Below, piece after piece: positions 13,449-26,721 of a stretch of DNA of 64,000 nucleotides; the first letter of the stretch is position 1; each line of letters opens with the position of its first letter. A program made the translations under genes and the position numbers. Source of the stretch: Phaseolus vulgaris (Eukaryota; Streptophyta; Magnoliopsida; Fabales; Fabaceae); the NCBI RefSeq assembly GCF_000499845.2, contig NC_023754.2, positions 20,214,111 through 20,278,110 on the forward strand, in the 5' to 3' direction. The notes beneath the pieces are model-generated. The model ran no database searches. It saw only the letters and a program-made list of their open reading frames with translations, and was not told the origin of the DNA.

Positions 13449-16400
13449 TTAATTTTCATATGCTGCTGTTTGTTGCTGAAACTGGTTCAAGCCTTGAATT
13501 CTTATTTGACTAATTTCTCCATATTCCATCTTTAGTTCTGACTGTTCACCACCAAAGAAACTTCCATCACCACCACCTCCTCCTATCCCCAACAAGTCCA
13601 AAGTCATCACATTCTCACCCCCTTTAGCTCCACCAACATCAATGGAAGTTGTTGACCTACCATTGTTCATTGCATGCAAAACATCACTGTAACTGCTTCG
13701 GTTGTTCTGCTCTATGATCTTCGACAAGGCCTTACTTTGATCCAATATAGCATTAAACATATCCAAACCACTCATTCCTGATCCCATGCTATTGCCACCA
13801 CCATCCATCATCGTCCCATTTGCATGGAAGTTATTATAGTGAGAGAGGTCTTGTTGACTGTGAATGTGGTGGTGGTTCATGACCCCATATGATGGTGGTG
13901 CCATGCTTGTAGCAAAGCCCTTTTCTGTCATCATGCTGTTGTTGCTACTATTCACTGTGGCACCCATTTGCGCAGCTTTTTGAAGCAGTGCTGTGGCGGA
14001 CATGTGAGTCTGAGCATTTTCCTCAAACATGTTGATGTTTGGTGAGTTTGAGCAGAGTTGAGAGGGAGAAGAGGTGGATGAAAGGGTTCTTGTGAATGCT
14101 GAGATGTTGTTGTTAAAGGGTTTTGGTGGAATTGTTGCAATGAGGTCGTGAGGGAGTGATAATGGTTGCTTGTGATTATTGGTATTGATTGGTAGTGATG
14201 CTACTAGGTTTGGGATTATTGGTGGTTGCAGGTTTGAACCATGCATGATACTTGCTTCGTTGAATTTGTTGTTCTCATCACTCAGTGCATCGCAGAAAGC
14301 TCTGTGTGTGATGAAGCTGTCTCTTCTGCAGATCATAATTAAATTTATGCACTCAGTTATAATACAATTAAATTAACAGAATTAACATGAACCCACACTG
14401 GATATATAATCTGAGTGAAAAGAATAAAGATAATAAGATGAAAAATAAAAATTAAAAGTTTTTCAGTGAATTTAAAATACCACTCATTAAAATGACATGC
14501 TTAGAGAATGAGATTTTTTTGGGAATTTTCAACCTACACTACAAAAACATCATTAAATAAAAATAAACTTTAAAAATAAAAAATAATTAATTTTTATATT
14601 AATTAAATTAAATCTATTTTAAAAATTAAAAAAATTATTAATATTTTAATTAAATTTTATTATCTATAAATAGTTTCTAAATAGATATCTTAATTATCAA
14701 GATTTAAACAATCAGAATTTAAATAATTGATAAACATCAAACTAAAAATTATTTATCAATCATAAAAAATAATTTAAATACTAATAATTTTATTAATATA
14801 TAAAATAATAACTAATTTATTTAATATAAGAAATAATTATTTTTATCATTAAAATTAGTTTTTATATTAAAAAAAAAGTGAAAATAACATTGAAAGCTGA
14901 TGTAAACAGCATAAAAATGAGATTGATTTGTGAAGAAAGAAAAAAAGTAAGGAATTTTCAATTATTTAATCTAGAACATTTTAAAAGTAAACAAAAAAAA
15001 AATAATTAGAAGATTAATTTGAACCTGGAAAAGATGGTGCCGCAGTCACATTTGTATTCCTTGGTTCCACATATTTTGGAATGCGCTTTCCAGTCAGAAT
15101 GAACAGCGTATTTCTTTGAACACTTTTCACATTTCCACTTCTTCTCGCCGTGCTTTCTGCTAAAGTGCTTTTTAATGCCGGTGAGATCGCCCAGTGCTCG
15201 AGCTGGGTTGTGGTGGACGCAGGAGGCTTCGGGACAAACGTAAACGCGCTTTTTCACTTCCGTCGTGGTTCTCAGTTTCAGCTTCCACGGTAGGTTATGC
15301 CCTCGACGGTGCAATTGAAGGTTCTGATCCCTTTGAAACCCTTTGTTGCATATTTCACACACGAACCTGTTTGTGGCTACCAGTGTGTTCGGCGACAGAG
15401 CTACCACTTCGGCATTTGGGTCTGCACACGTGCCACTCACACCAAAATTATTATTATTTATTATTATTATTTTATTTTTTTAACTATAGAATATAGGTGT
15501 GCATGCACATGTTTCCTTGTCCTAGTCCAAGTATAGTACCTTCAACATTAATTATTAATTTGACATGCACCGAAAGCAAACCCCAAAATCTTTATTTTAT
15601 AAACATCTTATTATATTCAATTTATAATATGAGAAAGTAAAAAAATAAAAATAATTTTGCAATTCAAAAAGAAAAAAAAAATTGTGTTAGTGGAATGGTT
15701 GTTCACATTGAGGAGTGAAAAAATAAGTATGATGAAGCTTTTGGTTGAAACAAGTGTGAAACAAGAATAAAGGAAAAGTTGGAGATCAAGCCAGCAGTGA
15801 AGAAAAGTCAACAGTGAACTACAATGATTGTGAAGCCCTGCAGGCAATAATTGAGCTTCTTCTTTCCACCACACTTCATCACTCACCAATAATTCAACCT
15901 TTTTTGCTATTCATTTTTTGAATTAACACACACACATCCTAGTTTTCTTCCCCAATTCAAACAGCATTCAAGCCAATCAAATTCACCTAAATGTTATCAA
16001 ATCTTGCTTCTGCATATCTTCTTTCCACTTTTACACTTACACATAGTATAATTACCATGTTATTTTATCCAGCAAATTGTGAGAGTTTTCTGATGAGAGA
16101 TTGTTTCAATTAAACCAGTCTTGGGTAGTAGCATATAAAGTAAACTCTAGCTATAGAATTAATGAGAAAAGCTGAAGAAGAAGATGAATATATACACACA
16201 CAACAACTTTTAGTACATGGAAACTCAATCACTAACAACTTAATTTGATAATCCATGAACTTAAATTCAAGAATGTTGGTGCTGGTAGAGATGAAAAAGA
16301 AAAGGGTTAAGGAAGTGATGAGATGACCTGGATTTCCTGGTAGGTTTCTTTTCTTCTTGTGAGGTGGTTGTGAAGTTGTGTTTGAGCCATTGCTGTTATT

Positions 16401-16541
16401 TGTTGTGGTTGAAGTGTTTGAATTTGGACTGTGGAGTTGGCCAAGCATCTCTAATTTCTGTTTAACTGCTCCTGCATCTTCTCCAGTGTTCTCTGTGGAG
16501 AAGCTCCAACTATCACAACTTGTGATGTTTGAGTTTGACAT
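13449..16541 (-). CDS. INDETERMINATE DOMAIN (IDD) C2H2 zinc-finger transcription factor
   Basis: A nuclear DNA-binding factor of the plant IDD family. Three exons: 16541-16328, 15421-15025 and 14325-13449, with GT-AG junctions and consistent phases, giving 495 aa. A basic KKKR run at about residues 62-65 precedes the ID domain (about 90-215). The four fingers are: finger 1 with C93, C96, H109, H113; finger 2 with C134, C139, H157, H162; finger 3 (C2HC) with C169, C172, H185, C189; finger 4 (C2HC) with C196, C198, H211, C215. The third intron boundary falls inside finger 4. The family's MSATALLQKAAQMGA motif is at 312-326, and the C-terminal motif reads TLDLLGIGG (445-453) where many relatives have DFLG. 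Low-complexity His, Asn and Gly runs fill the C-terminal half. The IDD4/5/7-like subgroup is plausible but I do not assign a member. IDD proteins typically act with DELLA or GRAS partners (family knowledge). Confidence 0.95.
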
Positions 16542-16714
16542 TGATTCTCTTCTCTTTCTTCCCAAACCAGTGTTTGTTTTCACTCTCTGGTTCTTGCAAA
16601 GGGAAAATGAGAGGAAAATGAAAGAAAGAAGATGGGTTTGGTGGAAGTGAGGTATATAGACAAAACCCACGAAACTCTCCTTCTTATGATGTGGAGATTA
16701 GTACGACTCAGCCA

Positions 16715-16732
16715 ACATTTATATATATTAGG
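16715..16732 (-). promoter_or_regulatory. Candidate TATA box of the IDD gene
   Basis: The minus strand reads TAATATATATAAATG about 175 bases upstream of the ATG at 16541, leaving a leader of roughly 145 nt. A second TATA-like site lies near 16650-16660 (TCTATATACC). Inferred from sequence only. Confidence 0.4.
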
Positions 16733-17708
16733 ATGTGCACTGCAGTAGAATATTAAAACAATAATCAGAACAAAAAAATTACATTAATGCACCTGTTGGT
16801 GTGATATTGTATTTAAAATTAGTACATAATTATAAAAAACATATGTGTATAAATGTGAAATTATATGATATTATCTCAACAACGTAAATAATATAGGAAA
16901 AAGTGTTTAGGTTTGATATATTGAAATATAAACAAAATTGAACTAATTTAATTGGAAATATTCTTAAATTTAAATTTGAACACGATCTCTAACTACATAA
17001 ATATTTCAAGAAATGTAATTTTTTATATGAATAAGAAATTAAATAAACGTAATTAATTAACAGAAATTAGGTATTTTGCTTATATTTAAATATAGAAAGA
17101 GTAATTTGAATTAAACACTTATTTGTCAATTTCTAAAGTATAGATAATCCCAAGTCCATCAATCTTTTTGAATTTTATCAGGGATTTTTTTCTCTTTTAT
17201 TTTTTGAAAATGATATTTTTATTAGCAAGGAAAAATAAATAAATGTGAATTACTTAAAGGTAATCTAACTCTTATACAACTTGATCTGAATGTCCACAAC
17301 AGTCCAAACAACAACAACCCCTCACAACCTACTTGCATAAAGAATCACAAACACAACCTACCGCTAATCATTTGTTTTTATTTTTTTTAAATGATACAGT
17401 ATATAATCAAATATTCTTAAGTCATATAACATTTTTCATGTAATTATCATGCTAAATACGATTAGAAAATAATGTCTAACTAACACGAATAATTAACAAG
17501 ATTCCTGTTAATAGGTTCCAATAAAGGTCAAGTTCATTCTTATAAATAAATTAATTCCATTCCAACTTATAAAAAACACATTATTTAAAATATGATAATT
17601 AATTCTAAATATGAGATCGAAACAATTTATAAAAAAAAAATACTTAAATAAACTATAAATCTTAATTTTTAATTAAAAGTCCAAATGGTTCAAAAATTCC
17701 ACCCATAC

Positions 17709-17872
17709 CTCATTCAAAATATATTTAACTTGAAATTCTAATATATAATATTCATGTAACGAACAATGGCCACACTTACAAAGCAAACCATTCAAAATAT
17801 ATATTTAACTTGAAATTCTAATATAGAATATTCATGTGCCGAGTAACGGCTACATTCACTAAGCAAACCATG
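17709..17872. repeat. Two-copy tandem repeat, about 81-bp unit
   Basis: Two adjacent copies each run from ATTCAAAATATAT through AACTTGAAATTCTAATATA to AAGCAAACCA. They differ by a few substitutions (for example AACGAACAATGG against GCCGAGTAACGG). Direct reading; no function suggested. Confidence 0.9.
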
Positions 17873-18904
17873 AGAGACATACCCAATTTTGGATTTAGGT
17901 CTAAGTTTCAATGTTCAAAACGTCCATCTCAATCTCTATCAGTAAAATGTAAATAACATAGGTAAAAATGATATTTATTTACTCTCTAAGAATAATTTAA
18001 ACTTGGTTTATATTTTTATATGATTTAAATCTTAAGCTTTTTTACACATGTCAATAAAGTTTTTAAGTTATACTTTATTTTCAATGTTTTTTCCTATTTG
18101 TATTTAATATAATGGTGATAAAAGTGTTAGCTCTAAGTGTATGAGTTTGGTTTGTTTTCTATACATCTCTGGTAGAAGGATTCAGGTGTCTCTGAAATAT
18201 CTTTATTATTTATTTATTTTTTTAATAGAAAAAACATCTAATTGCATGATTTAATGTAAGTTACAGAAAAAAAAATATTAATTTGAAAAGGAAATTTATA
18301 AGACAAATGAAATGAGATCAAAAGTACCAAATTAAACTAATAAGTGATATATCTTTAATTTCCTTTAAATAAAGCATTCATTTAAATTCGGTGCATAAAA
18401 GAATTACCAAGAGAGAAAAAAAAAAGATGCTTCTAATCTGATTTTAATAGTTAAAAAACTTAAATAATAAAAAAATAAATTGACAAAATGAAAGTACAAA
18501 ATTTAAAGAATTAATTATCTAATTTTGATTAGAACACTTTTAAATAAAGAATATTGTAATAAGTAATAGTTTTTGCAGTGGTTGCAGTGGACGTAGGTTC
18601 TTCCCATTGTGTTGTTTTTATTAGGTAAAGGAAAGTACAGAAAGGAGAGAAAGAGACAAATTAAGGAGGAAGCCATGGATGTATACCGAAAACCAACAAC
18701 ATTTTGTAGTTTCATGCCCATCTCCTACTTTGTCATTACTTCTTATTCATTTCACTGTTTATTCTCCAAATTTTCCAACCTATGAAAGAAAAAAATAATA
18801 GAGCAATAAAAGAATAAAATGACAGATATATTTCTATAAACAAAGCCAAAATAAATAAACATGGTTGGAGATTCCACCCCACTAGAAATAAAAATATTTT
18901 ATTG

Positions 18905-19100
18905 TATATAAGTTGATGTAAATCTTATTTCATGAGTAAGTTCTATGGGGTTGAGTTACGTTTAAAGTTCACTTCGTAATATGTTATTATATACATTTAA
19001 AGTCTATCCTAGTTCATGTTTGTTGAAGATCTCACATCGACTAGAGTTGATTTTATGGGATTGAGTTAAAGCTTAAAGTTCCCTTCATAATATAAATCCT
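18905..19100. repeat. Degenerate legume-type dispersed repeat, two partial units
   Basis: The segment has AGATCTCACATCGACTAGAG near 19027 and two copies of a GGGTTGAGTTA/GGATTGAGTTAAAG block followed by AAAGTTC. This word order resembles a short repeat widespread in legumes (CACATCGACTAGAGAT ... GGGTTGAGTTAG). Assignment rests on memory of that repeat. Confidence 0.5.
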
Positions 19101-20689
19101 AAACCTATAATCAATTAAGAGTATTTTTTTTTCGTTTTTATTATTATAATAAATAAAAATAATTTCTCAGTCTTTTTTTATATATTTTTTTTTATCTTTT
19201 CTCCTTTTTTTATCCTTTCTACCAAACATATTAATTTTTATATGTAAAATCTTGCATGCACACTTCAACAATATTAAAACTAGAGTTAAATATTATCAAT
19301 ATGTTGTACATTTTTTCTCCCTTTATTATAGACAAAATCAAAACATTATGTATATACCTGTGAATAGAACTCATGTGTTTTAATTAGATTTCTAAATATT
19401 TCCCTTTTTAGAAGAGAAACTATACCCTATATTAAGAATTTAAATATAATTTTGAATCTCATTAAATAAAAATAAAAAAGTTGAACAACATATATAGAAA
19501 AAACATAAGTCCATTCTCCGTTTCGCCTAAAAAGACCTAACACCTTATTTGATATCATTAAATTCTAAGCTATACATTGAATTCAAAATCGTAGAAATAA
19601 GTTGTGACACTATTATTATTCCATTTCATTTAAAAAAAATGTATTTATTATTATCATTACAATATAATAGATTATTATTATTAAGGATACATACTTGTCA
19701 ATAAATAGTTTTGTATCAAATTAAGATGCACATCATTTTCTTTAATTATGTGTAACATTGAAAATCAAACACGCAAGAAAACCTAAAAACGTGACACGAT
19801 TTTATCATTTAAAATGGTGTTTTTTGCCGACAAGAGGCAACAAATTTCAAAACCCTAATAGGGTTCTTAGGTCCACGCCATTTATGAGGCTACAATGCAA
19901 GCCCTTGAGAAACCTTCACTACATATATGTTGTGATCTTTGGGAGATTCTTTTATGGGACCGAAACCTAGCAAGTTACATGAACCTGTCCAATGGGTGAT
20001 CCTCTTCATGTCACACCTCTTTGTTTCAACTTTGAATTGCCACAACAAGTGTAACTAACATGTTCATTCAATTCAAAACTCTTTCCTTTTCCTTTTGCAT
20101 ATATGGCAAGAATAATTAGGTTTTTCTTCATCATTTTGCATTTATAATCACCTATGATGACATGGTTAGATCCTCGTGGAAATCATGAGATTTTTGTTGG
20201 CGTTTGGTAGATACTGATAAAAAGAAAAACCAGATGGGTGAGTTGGATGTGCAATGATAGTTAAGCTTTTTAGTCTTTTTGTTGTCCCACTTTCATTTCA
20301 AATTTTGAAAACATTTTTCTTTCATCACCCTGCTTTCACACTTTAAGCATAAACTGGGTAAAAGAAAAATGAATGATGGAGAAAAGGGTGCATACTTTTT
20401 GGATTCAACTTTATATTACTATATTAACAAATAATCATGATTTGGGAATATTGAGTGCCTTTAAAATGTTAATATTTGTTTCGGTTATTGGTTTCTTTAA
20501 GCAATCACTTGCTTGTATGATGATAAATTGAAAATTCTATTATTTATTTATAATATTATGGATGAAAATATCACCTTATTTCATAATTAGACTTATTTAT
20601 TCTATTACTTTTTCATTTCCTTGATTTAAACTTAAAGTTCATTTAAGATTTGTCTTGGTGATTTGATATATTATTGATGATCCGATATA

Positions 20690-20865
20690 AGTGGCTTGAT
20701 ATGACCAACAAATTTTTGATAGAATAGACTTTAAAAGACTTTTATATTATATTAAAGTCTAACTCAACTATATAAAACAGACTTATAAGATTTTAGTTTG
20801 CATTCACTTATATATCATGAGATGTTATTATCTTTAATCGATTTTATTACATCTTCAACATAAAT
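20690..20865. repeat. Degenerate legume-type dispersed repeat
   Basis: It contains the eroded layout AAAGTCTAACTCAACTATATAA, a TTATAAG block, and CACTTATATATCATGAGATG, matching in order the repeat seen in the SNF4 intron at 54085-54395. A further faint copy lies at about 49800-49945. Confidence 0.35.
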
Positions 20866-21654
20866 TATAAATTATGATTATTTGGAAAGTTAATGAATAA
20901 AATAATGAAATTTATTAGATTCGTTTTAAAAAAAAAAAACTAAAAGCTGAGTAGGTGAAACTTTAAAAGAAGAAGGTTGGGATTTGTTAAGAGTATCATC
21001 CTTTCCTATGAATCTTGTTATTTTTGGTGAGAGTTGAGAGAAAACAGTATTCAAAAGGATGAAATTCAAAGAGTGATATATGATTATTATTTATTTTAAA
21101 ACCTATATATAAATATAATTAAAATATATAATTAACTGAGTTTGGTCTATCAATCTATTAGTGTGTCACTACTTTGATATGATAGGTTGAAATTTTTATC
21201 AATATGATCTTGATGGATCAATCGTTGACCGCGTCAAAACAAATTAAGTTTGGTGTGTTTTATCATTTTCAAAATTAAGTAGATTAATTTTAACATAATT
21301 ATGAAATATACAATTTTAAAAAGTTTACATTATTATCACTTTTTAATTTTCTTATCCTTCATATTAAGTTGGATTATTTTAACTGTTGTTGTCAAGATGT
21401 GATATAAACAGTCCTCAATTTTACATCCTTTTTTATTTTCTATTTTTAAGTATTTTGTCTCTTCTTCAACATTTATTAATATGTTAAGTGATCAAATCTT
21501 ATCTTGTCGCAATCTCAATAACATTTTCGCTTATAAAAAAACTATATACTTTTGCACAAAATAAGTAAGAGGAGGATTATCACTACTCATTTCATTAGAT
21601 AAAAAAAAATATTTTTTTAATAAATTATATGAATCAGTATAAAGTTTTAGAATT

Positions 21655-22170
21655 GTTCTCGAACGGGTTTGGGGACCTAGAGAACGATTGCTCTTATCCC
21701 GGTATTCGGTCGGTCTAATGCTCTATGAACTCCTTAATACATTCACGCTTTCTGATGTACTTTGTTCCTTTTGGTCGTTCTGTTCCACATGTGGGGTGGT
21801 ACCTGCAGAAGACATTTCAACGCTCAAGTCAGTGTGGGTGTCGTATTTTGCTCAAGTCAGTGGGGGTGTCGTATTTGAGTGTCAGAGTACTGTAGATAAT
21901 TACGTACATTTTTCCTTGAAATGCGTGCTATTTATATTACCTTAATGGACCTTCATTATTGGGTCGGATTAATGAGTTGGTTTGTGTTTAGGGTTGCGTT
22001 AAGCCACATTTAATCGTAGATTAACTTTGCTAACCTGATCAACCTCTGACTCGAGCGTTATGGGTCGGTCGGTCACGTGTAGTGACGTGACCTTCTCTTT
22101 ATTTCCTAGATGTCGGCACAGACCAAGTGCTGACCGACTCACTGAGTCATCTGATCGTACTAGTACAAGA
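21655..22170. mobile_element. Probable LTR fragment, GC-richer island
   Basis: Base composition jumps relative to the AT-rich flanks. It contains GGTCGGTC words at both ends (near 21707 and 22064), GTACCTGCAGAAGACATTTC near 21800 followed by CGCTCAAGTCAGTG, and a TATA-like TATTTATATTACC near 21930. A 27-bp tandem repeat (CTCAAGTCAGTGNGGGTGTCGTATTT) sits at about 21822-21877. This combination resembles LTRs of legume retrotransposons. No coding region is next to it, so it is probably a solo or partial LTR; the ends are approximate. Confidence 0.5.
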
Positions 22171-23504
22171 ATCTTATTAATTAGATTGACATTTTAAAAT
22201 CTCAATAATTATTTATCATCACATAAAAAACTATAACGAGAAAAAGAAAATAATTTGATAAAAGTGAATTTGTAAAATATTAGAATGATTATGTGAAGTG
22301 GGCAAAAATGATATTGTTAAAACTGTATGATTTGCATGATAATAATATATGATTATATAGTGTTGTTTTGGAGGTATAGTTATGGTAAAGTAGAAGTGTG
22401 TTAGTTCGTGTTTGGTTCCTTAAAAAGGTATGAATCTCCTTTTAGCGATAAGAACAAAGAATGGAATAAAATGAGATGGGCCCTAAGGAAATTGCCTCCT
22501 TAACTAAACTTCAACGCACACCACACTGGAATATTCACCTCTTGTCACTAATCACTTCACCTTCACTCCAAACAAACACACACTAAAGATAATATTCAAA
22601 GGTCCCACATGCGAAATTTCGTGGAAATGTTTTCATTTTGTTCTTTTTAAATATAAATAAATCACAATATTTGAATAAATAAAAAATTTGAATACTTGGG
22701 GTTCCTATTCTATTCTATCTACGCCAATTAATATTCACTCACCAACTCACGTTTTAACTTTTTATAAGTTATTGTTGTTTAAGGGTGTGTTTGGGTTGGG
22801 GAAAACAATTTTTTTTTCATTTAAAAAAAAATTATTATTATTTTCAAAATAATAAAACATTGCTTACTATAAATGTTTTGTATTTTTTTATTGTTATTGT
22901 TCTAATATCTTAATTTGTTTTTTTTATAAATTTTATTATGTTATGTTGAGTCTTTTGTGTAAAGATTTTACAAGATAATATTTTTTTAATTGCTTGTTAG
23001 GAAAAAAAAATCGGATCTTTGAAAATTTGTTTCCACAAATTTTTTTAAAAAAAAATATCATTGCTTTCTTTAATTTCTAACCGTTTTTTACATAAAAAAA
23101 GGGGCCATTCATCCTAGATAATATAAGCACGTAACAAATAAAAAAACAACAAAAATTTGAAACATACTTTTTTTTATAAAAATAATGTCTTAAATTTGTG
23201 ACTTCTAATATAATAGTGTTATTTTTATTGTTTACTTGATTTGTAATATATATATATATATATATATGTATTTTATTAATATTTTGTTAAAATCAAAAAA
23301 AAATTATTGTAATTTTATAAAAAAAAAACTCTAAATAACCTTAAATAGAGAAACATAGTATTTTATTTGAATTTACTGTTAGTGTAAAGTATTTCCATTG
23401 ACAATTTGTATCAGGATTTACTCATTTTAATAGGATTTGATATTAATTGGACTTTTTCATTGGATGTTTGTGGAAAAAATTTTTTTTTAAATAAAAGTTT
23501 TTAT

Positions 23505-24022
23505 CTTAGGTATTATTATGTAACTTGACATCTCAACTGACACCTTAAATAACAATAATCATTTACCATTACATGAAAAAACAATATTATTAAAAAAAAA
23601 GAATACAAAAATATGGAGAGAATAGACCAAAATCCATATGTTAACAAAAAAAAAAGACTATATCTATTCATAAAGAATTTTAGAAAAAGACTAGATGGTA
23701 GCTTATACAATGAAAATATTCTTTATAAATAAATCTTAAATTAATCAACTTATCAGCATACACATTTCCTTCACGAAAGATACGAGTAACTATAAACATG
23801 ATTTTCTCACAGTAATTAAGACAAATATTTCATCAATTATGAAGCATAAAAGGAAGATTAGTCATAGCAATAAACGCAACACAAACCAAAGAAGAATCAC
23901 ATTCCAGTTAAACATTAATAAGCCCATCTTTTGAACTTTCTTCATAGCATGTATAACCTCATAAAACTCGACAACCAAAGCAGATTGAACTTCAAAAAAA
24001 CGTAGAGAAAGCTCTTTGATGT
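23505..24022 (-). mobile_element. 5'-truncated LINE copy (3' end with RNase H remnant)
   Basis: On the minus strand it encodes a broken RNase H-like segment (LRFFEVQSALVVEFYEVIHAMKK) that is the C-terminal part of a plant LINE ORF2. It is followed by a 3' UTR shared with the copies at 26722, 43045 and 45718 (for example ATTAATCAACTTATCAGCATAC on the plus strand). It is truncated at about 24022 and the reading frame is decayed. Confidence 0.8.
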
Positions 24023-25392
24023 AAATGAAAAATATGTTAAAATCATACATCAATTAAACATAAAGTCAAGTGGGACAAACCTCATTTTAAAAATCGATTA
24101 TTTAAAGATGAGTTAAATTTAAATTTATTTCTTATTATTAATAAATAAATGATTTTTTTAAACTATTATAATAATATATTTGCAAGAATAAATAATTTTA
24201 ATTTTAGTACATACTAAACGTTTTTTATGTTTATTTTATACTTTTACTCCTAATTATAAAATTTTCATTGTGGCTTCTATCATTATTCAGTAAAAAAAAT
24301 ATTTTTTTTGCAAAACCTAATCACCCCAGTATTTTTTTTTATCTGTCTTGATAAACCCAAGTACGTGTTTTTTGTGTAGCTGAAATTTGATGATTGTAAT
24401 TAACTACTGCTAAGGAATGATTTTATTAAAATTAAGACTTAAGAAGATAACCAAATTTTGACTGTAATGATTGTGGACAAAAGATGTCTGTGACCATCAC
24501 TTTTTAACAACAGATTATGATAACTACTGTTACTATTTTAGAGTATATGTAAATTTTACTATTATAATTCTTTAATATAAAAATTAAACTATTAAGATAG
24601 TATCATTAAATATAACTTTTAATACTATAGTCGAAACAAAAGCACACAATATTTTTATAGTAATAAAATTCAGTTAATATAATTAGAAACATAATTTTCC
24701 TAATGGTTATTAAATTGTATCTTATTTTCTACAAATTATTTACTTTTTATTTTATTTTTCTTCTTCAAATTAACACGGTAAAAAAATAGTTAGCACAATT
24801 TTAAGCATAAAATAGTAAGAAAAAGTAAATATTAAACAAATAGTTAGAAAATTGTATCATATTTATTAATTGTTGTAGATAATAAATTTAAACTATTTAA
24901 AGTTTAATCATTTATTTATTTATTTTAATATGCTCCCATATATTACTAATGTGTTCAAATTATGAGATGTATCAAAACTAAAATTAAATATATTATTTGC
25001 TTACACTTACTTTTTATGCCTCTCAAGTTTTCTTAATTAAGAAACTAAATGTTGATTATACACATTTATTAACGTATATTATTCTCAACATTAGCATAAA
25101 GTTGTCTGTATTATTCATATTTAAATGTTAAATTATTGTGTTAATATAAAAAAATAATTATATGTAGTGTGTGGATTTAAGAATATTTACAAGTTATTAA
25201 TGGTTATTAAAATTTTGAAATACAAGTATTTAACAATATGTAACGTAACATTTTTATAAACCAATTAATAAAAATATTCCATGTATATAACTTTTAAAAT
25301 AGTTATCATATGCGGATGAAAGTATAAACAATGATTTGACTATCAATTTATTTTAATAAAAAAAATCAGCTAAAATAAAGAGTTTAATTTAT

Positions 25393-25740
25393 AAATAGTC
25401 CTTTGGTTAATTAACTTTGTTGTGATAACTTTTTCTATTTTGATGATATGACATATGAGAAATTATACTCGTTTTCACGATAAGATTGAAGTTTATATGG
25501 TTATTTCGGTTATTAAATATTTAACTCGTCTAATAGGAAATTCGTTTAAACCTTCAATGAAGAATGATATGTTGGATTTCAACGTGATCAAGTTCTTTTA
25601 TATTAATACTCGTACTGGTAAAGTTCTTCGTCCTCTTACTGTTATATGGAAGTTTCATTCACCAGGTTGGGTTAAAATTATGGAACTGTTAGGGATATCT
25701 TGGTTTTGCTACTTGTGGAAGTATTTTCATGTATTTATTA
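25393..25740 (+). mobile_element. LINE internal fragment, plus strand
   Basis: The plus strand aligns by eye with the region between the zinc-binding and RNase H parts of the LINE copies at 43.6-43.9 kb and 46.3-46.6 kb (both minus). Examples are AGAAATTATACTCGTTTTCA and ACTCGTACTGGTAAAGTTCT. It stops abruptly just after CTACTTGTGGAAGTATTTT, so it lacks the 3' end a normal LINE insertion would keep. A 103-codon frame at 25455-25766 is open but is not a gene. Confidence 0.75.
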
Positions 25741-26721
25741 TAATACATAAGATTGCATGTTTATGATCCAAGCATAGAGTGAGATGGTAAATTTAATAGA
25801 TTTTATTATAATAGATTTTTATAAATGAGATTTTACTTATTTATTATTGTTTATTGTTTGAGTTTAAGTGAATATAAGATTTTTAATTATTTAAAAAATA
25901 TATTGTAATATATTTTTAAGTTTTTTATTATTTTCTTTCAGAAATAGTTATTCATTGTAAAATTAATTTATTTGATGATTTAAAACTGTTTCTTCTATTC
26001 CGTTCCAAAAAAAATATTAACGGGTGATTAGGTAAGAGACATTTTTTATCAACAAAATAATTATTTATAAATCAAAATAAACAGAGATATTTCAATATCT
26101 ATACACAAATATAATAATTATTTATAATGAGAAAAAAAAATCCAACAGCATAGCTTGCAATTTCAAAAACTAGTTTATCATCCTACGATGGATGAGGTTT
26201 ACATTAAAGGTGAGTGTTAGCTGCGAAGATACCAACAATATATTGATTAAAATGATTCAAAACTAAACTTAAACAAATAAAAAATTGTTCACTTAACATG
26301 ATATAATTAGAATCTTAAATTAGAGGCTCACTCTCCCAATTAACTATTTTCAATTTTGTCTTTTTTTTTTCTCTCTCTTTTGAATATGAATTACACTAAC
26401 TGGTTAAAAGGTAAAGGAAATTAGCTTCATTTACTACTTTTAAAAGAAGTTGATTATTTTGATAATGATACTTTGGTGAGATCAAATCTTATGATAAACT
26501 TAAATAGCTGTAGATTATATGGTAGCTGTTTTGTTGAATTGAAATTTAACTTATTGAATGCTATGGATTTGATTGAATAAAAACACTTGCAATTTAATTA
26601 CTACCATAAGAGAAATTGTTTTAGATTAAAAAAACACTTGTTCTTATTTAATTAAAACAAAACATGTGTTTTATAAATTTTTGTCATCTCGTTTAGATAA
26701 ACATTTGAAAGAGGAAGAAGT

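Larger units (their letters stand above)
16740..23500. other. Gene-free AT-rich spacer with scattered repeats
   Basis: Upstream of the IDD gene. Mostly low-complexity AT-rich DNA with no supportable gene. Separate entries cover a tandem duplication (17709), legume-type short repeats (18900 and 20690) and an LTR-like GC-richer block (21655). A 70-codon open frame at 19758-19970 matches no family I know. Confidence 0.65.

Noticed and set aside
15194..15496. 100-codon plus-strand frame opposite the IDD zinc fingers
   Set aside because: Antisense of exon 2, which encodes clear zinc fingers on the minus strand.
25455..25766. 103-codon plus-strand frame as a possible gene
   Set aside because: It aligns with LINE linker sequence found in the other copies and has no independent gene structure.
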